From Nitrospirales bacterium (lineage in GTDB: Bacteria; Nitrospirota; Nitrospiria; Nitrospirales; UBA8639): a stretch of DNA of 5,818 nt. Location: contig JAJDBO010000234.1 of NCBI GenBank assembly GCA_029261305.1, positions 1 to 5,818 on the forward strand. Reading direction: 5' to 3'. Shown in pieces: positions 5,760 to 5,818 of the stretch; positions within the stretch are counted from its first letter, which is position 1; each line of letters opens with the position of its first letter. The translations under genes and the position numbers were made by a program. A model generated the notes under the pieces. The model did not search any database and was not told where the DNA came from. It was given only the letters and a program-made list of their open reading frames with translations.

Positions 5760-5777
5760 GCGGGGCCGAAACCCCGC
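5760..5777. repeat. perfect 6-bp GC hairpin with the same CCGAAA loop
   Basis: GCGGGG pairs with CCCCGC around CCGAAA, the same loop as the hairpin 7 bp to its left. The sequence after it on the plus strand is ATAAAATAATTC, which is A/T-rich but not a T run. A role as a weak terminator is possible but not supported. Confidence 0.85.
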
Positions 5778-5804
5778 ATAAAATAATTCTTCTATTTAAT
5801 TCTT

Positions 5805-5818
5805 ATGTCCAACGAACA
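5805..5818 (+). CDS. possible start of a next gene, cut by the window end
   Basis: An ATG followed by TCC AAC GAA (Met-Ser-Asn-Glu) runs to the window edge after an A/T-rich leader (5778-5804) that could hold a promoter, for example TAAAAT at 5779-5784. There is no ribosome-binding site and only four full codons, so this is a guess from position alone. Confidence 0.2.

Larger units (their letters stand above)
5581..5777. repeat. structured intergenic repeat element (candidate dispersed repeat)
   Basis: The non-coding tail (5541-5818) contains about 200 bp of dense symmetry. Outer arms CTGCC and GCGCAGC (5585-5589, 5594-5600) are mirrored by GCTGCGC and GGCAG (5701-5707, 5711-5715). Inside them is a 20-bp inverted repeat, and beyond them two perfect hairpins. 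The central text (GACTGTTTGAGCGCAGCGAG) and the hairpin with GCCGAAAC resemble, from memory, a family of intergenic repeats seen in many bacterial genomes. No copy elsewhere can be tested from this window. No transposase and no clear target-site duplication are seen. The symmetry creates reading frames on both strands (for example 5564-5779 minus) that are not credible genes. Confidence 0.65.

Noticed and set aside
5581..5777. CRISPR array or insertion sequence
   Set aside because: There are no regularly spaced direct repeats with unique spacers, and no transposase coding sequence or terminal duplication is present.
5564..5779. Minus-strand open frame in the intergenic tail
   Set aside because: It lies wholly in the palindromic repeat element; its Arg-rich translation reflects the inverted arms and no start signal precedes it.
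5760..5790. Intrinsic terminator after the dihydrolase gene
   Set aside because: The GC hairpin is good, but it is followed by ATAAAATAATTC rather than a T run and lies over 200 bp past the stop codon.

Overview
This window is a compact stretch of bacterial chromosome with six protein-coding genes, one of them cut by the left edge, and a repeat-rich intergenic tail. GC content looks close to half by eye. The arginine dihydrolase / LOR-SDH pair, the SirB1-type protein and the DrrA/DrrB-type exporter are compatible with a free-living Gram-negative such as a Nitrospirota-like or related lineage. That is only an impression: no rRNA or other phylogenetic marker is present to fix the taxon.

Left part (1-2666, + strand): four genes in a row form a probable operon. 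They are the C-terminal end of a DrrA-like ABC transporter ATPase, its ABC-2 membrane permease, a SirB1/Transglut_core2 protein (a transglutaminase fold without the usual catalytic Cys, followed by a TPR-like tail), and a small two-TM protein with C-terminal HEAT-type repeats. Gaps are 33, 14 and 26 nt. The first two genes make an export or resistance-type ABC transporter of unknown substrate. The role of the other two in that unit is unknown.

Middle (2700-3338, - strand): a lone gene converges on the operon. It encodes an unrecognised protein with an N-terminal membrane anchor and a textbook EF-hand-type calcium loop. Its ATG lies exactly where transcription should start from an extended -10 box, so it may be leaderless. 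It is divergent from the next unit across 119 bp.

Right part (3458-5540, + strand): two genes overlapping by 8 nt encode a LOR/SDH-family (TIGR00300) ornithine cyclodeaminase-like enzyme and an arginine dihydrolase (ArgZ-like, guanidine-modifying superfamily). Together they should convert arginine to ornithine and then to proline, releasing CO2 and ammonium. In cyanobacterial AgrE the same two modules are fused in one protein in the opposite order. This is the most coherent biological system in the window. The last third of the dihydrolase gene has a strikingly C-rich, G-poor coding strand.

Tail (5541-5818): no complete gene. It holds a structured repeat of roughly 200 bp, with a 20-bp long-arm inverted repeat (19 of 20 paired) nested in shorter flanking arms, followed by two perfect hairpins that share the loop CCGAAA. 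It has the look of a dispersed intergenic repeat. A possible start codon of a next gene lies at 5805.
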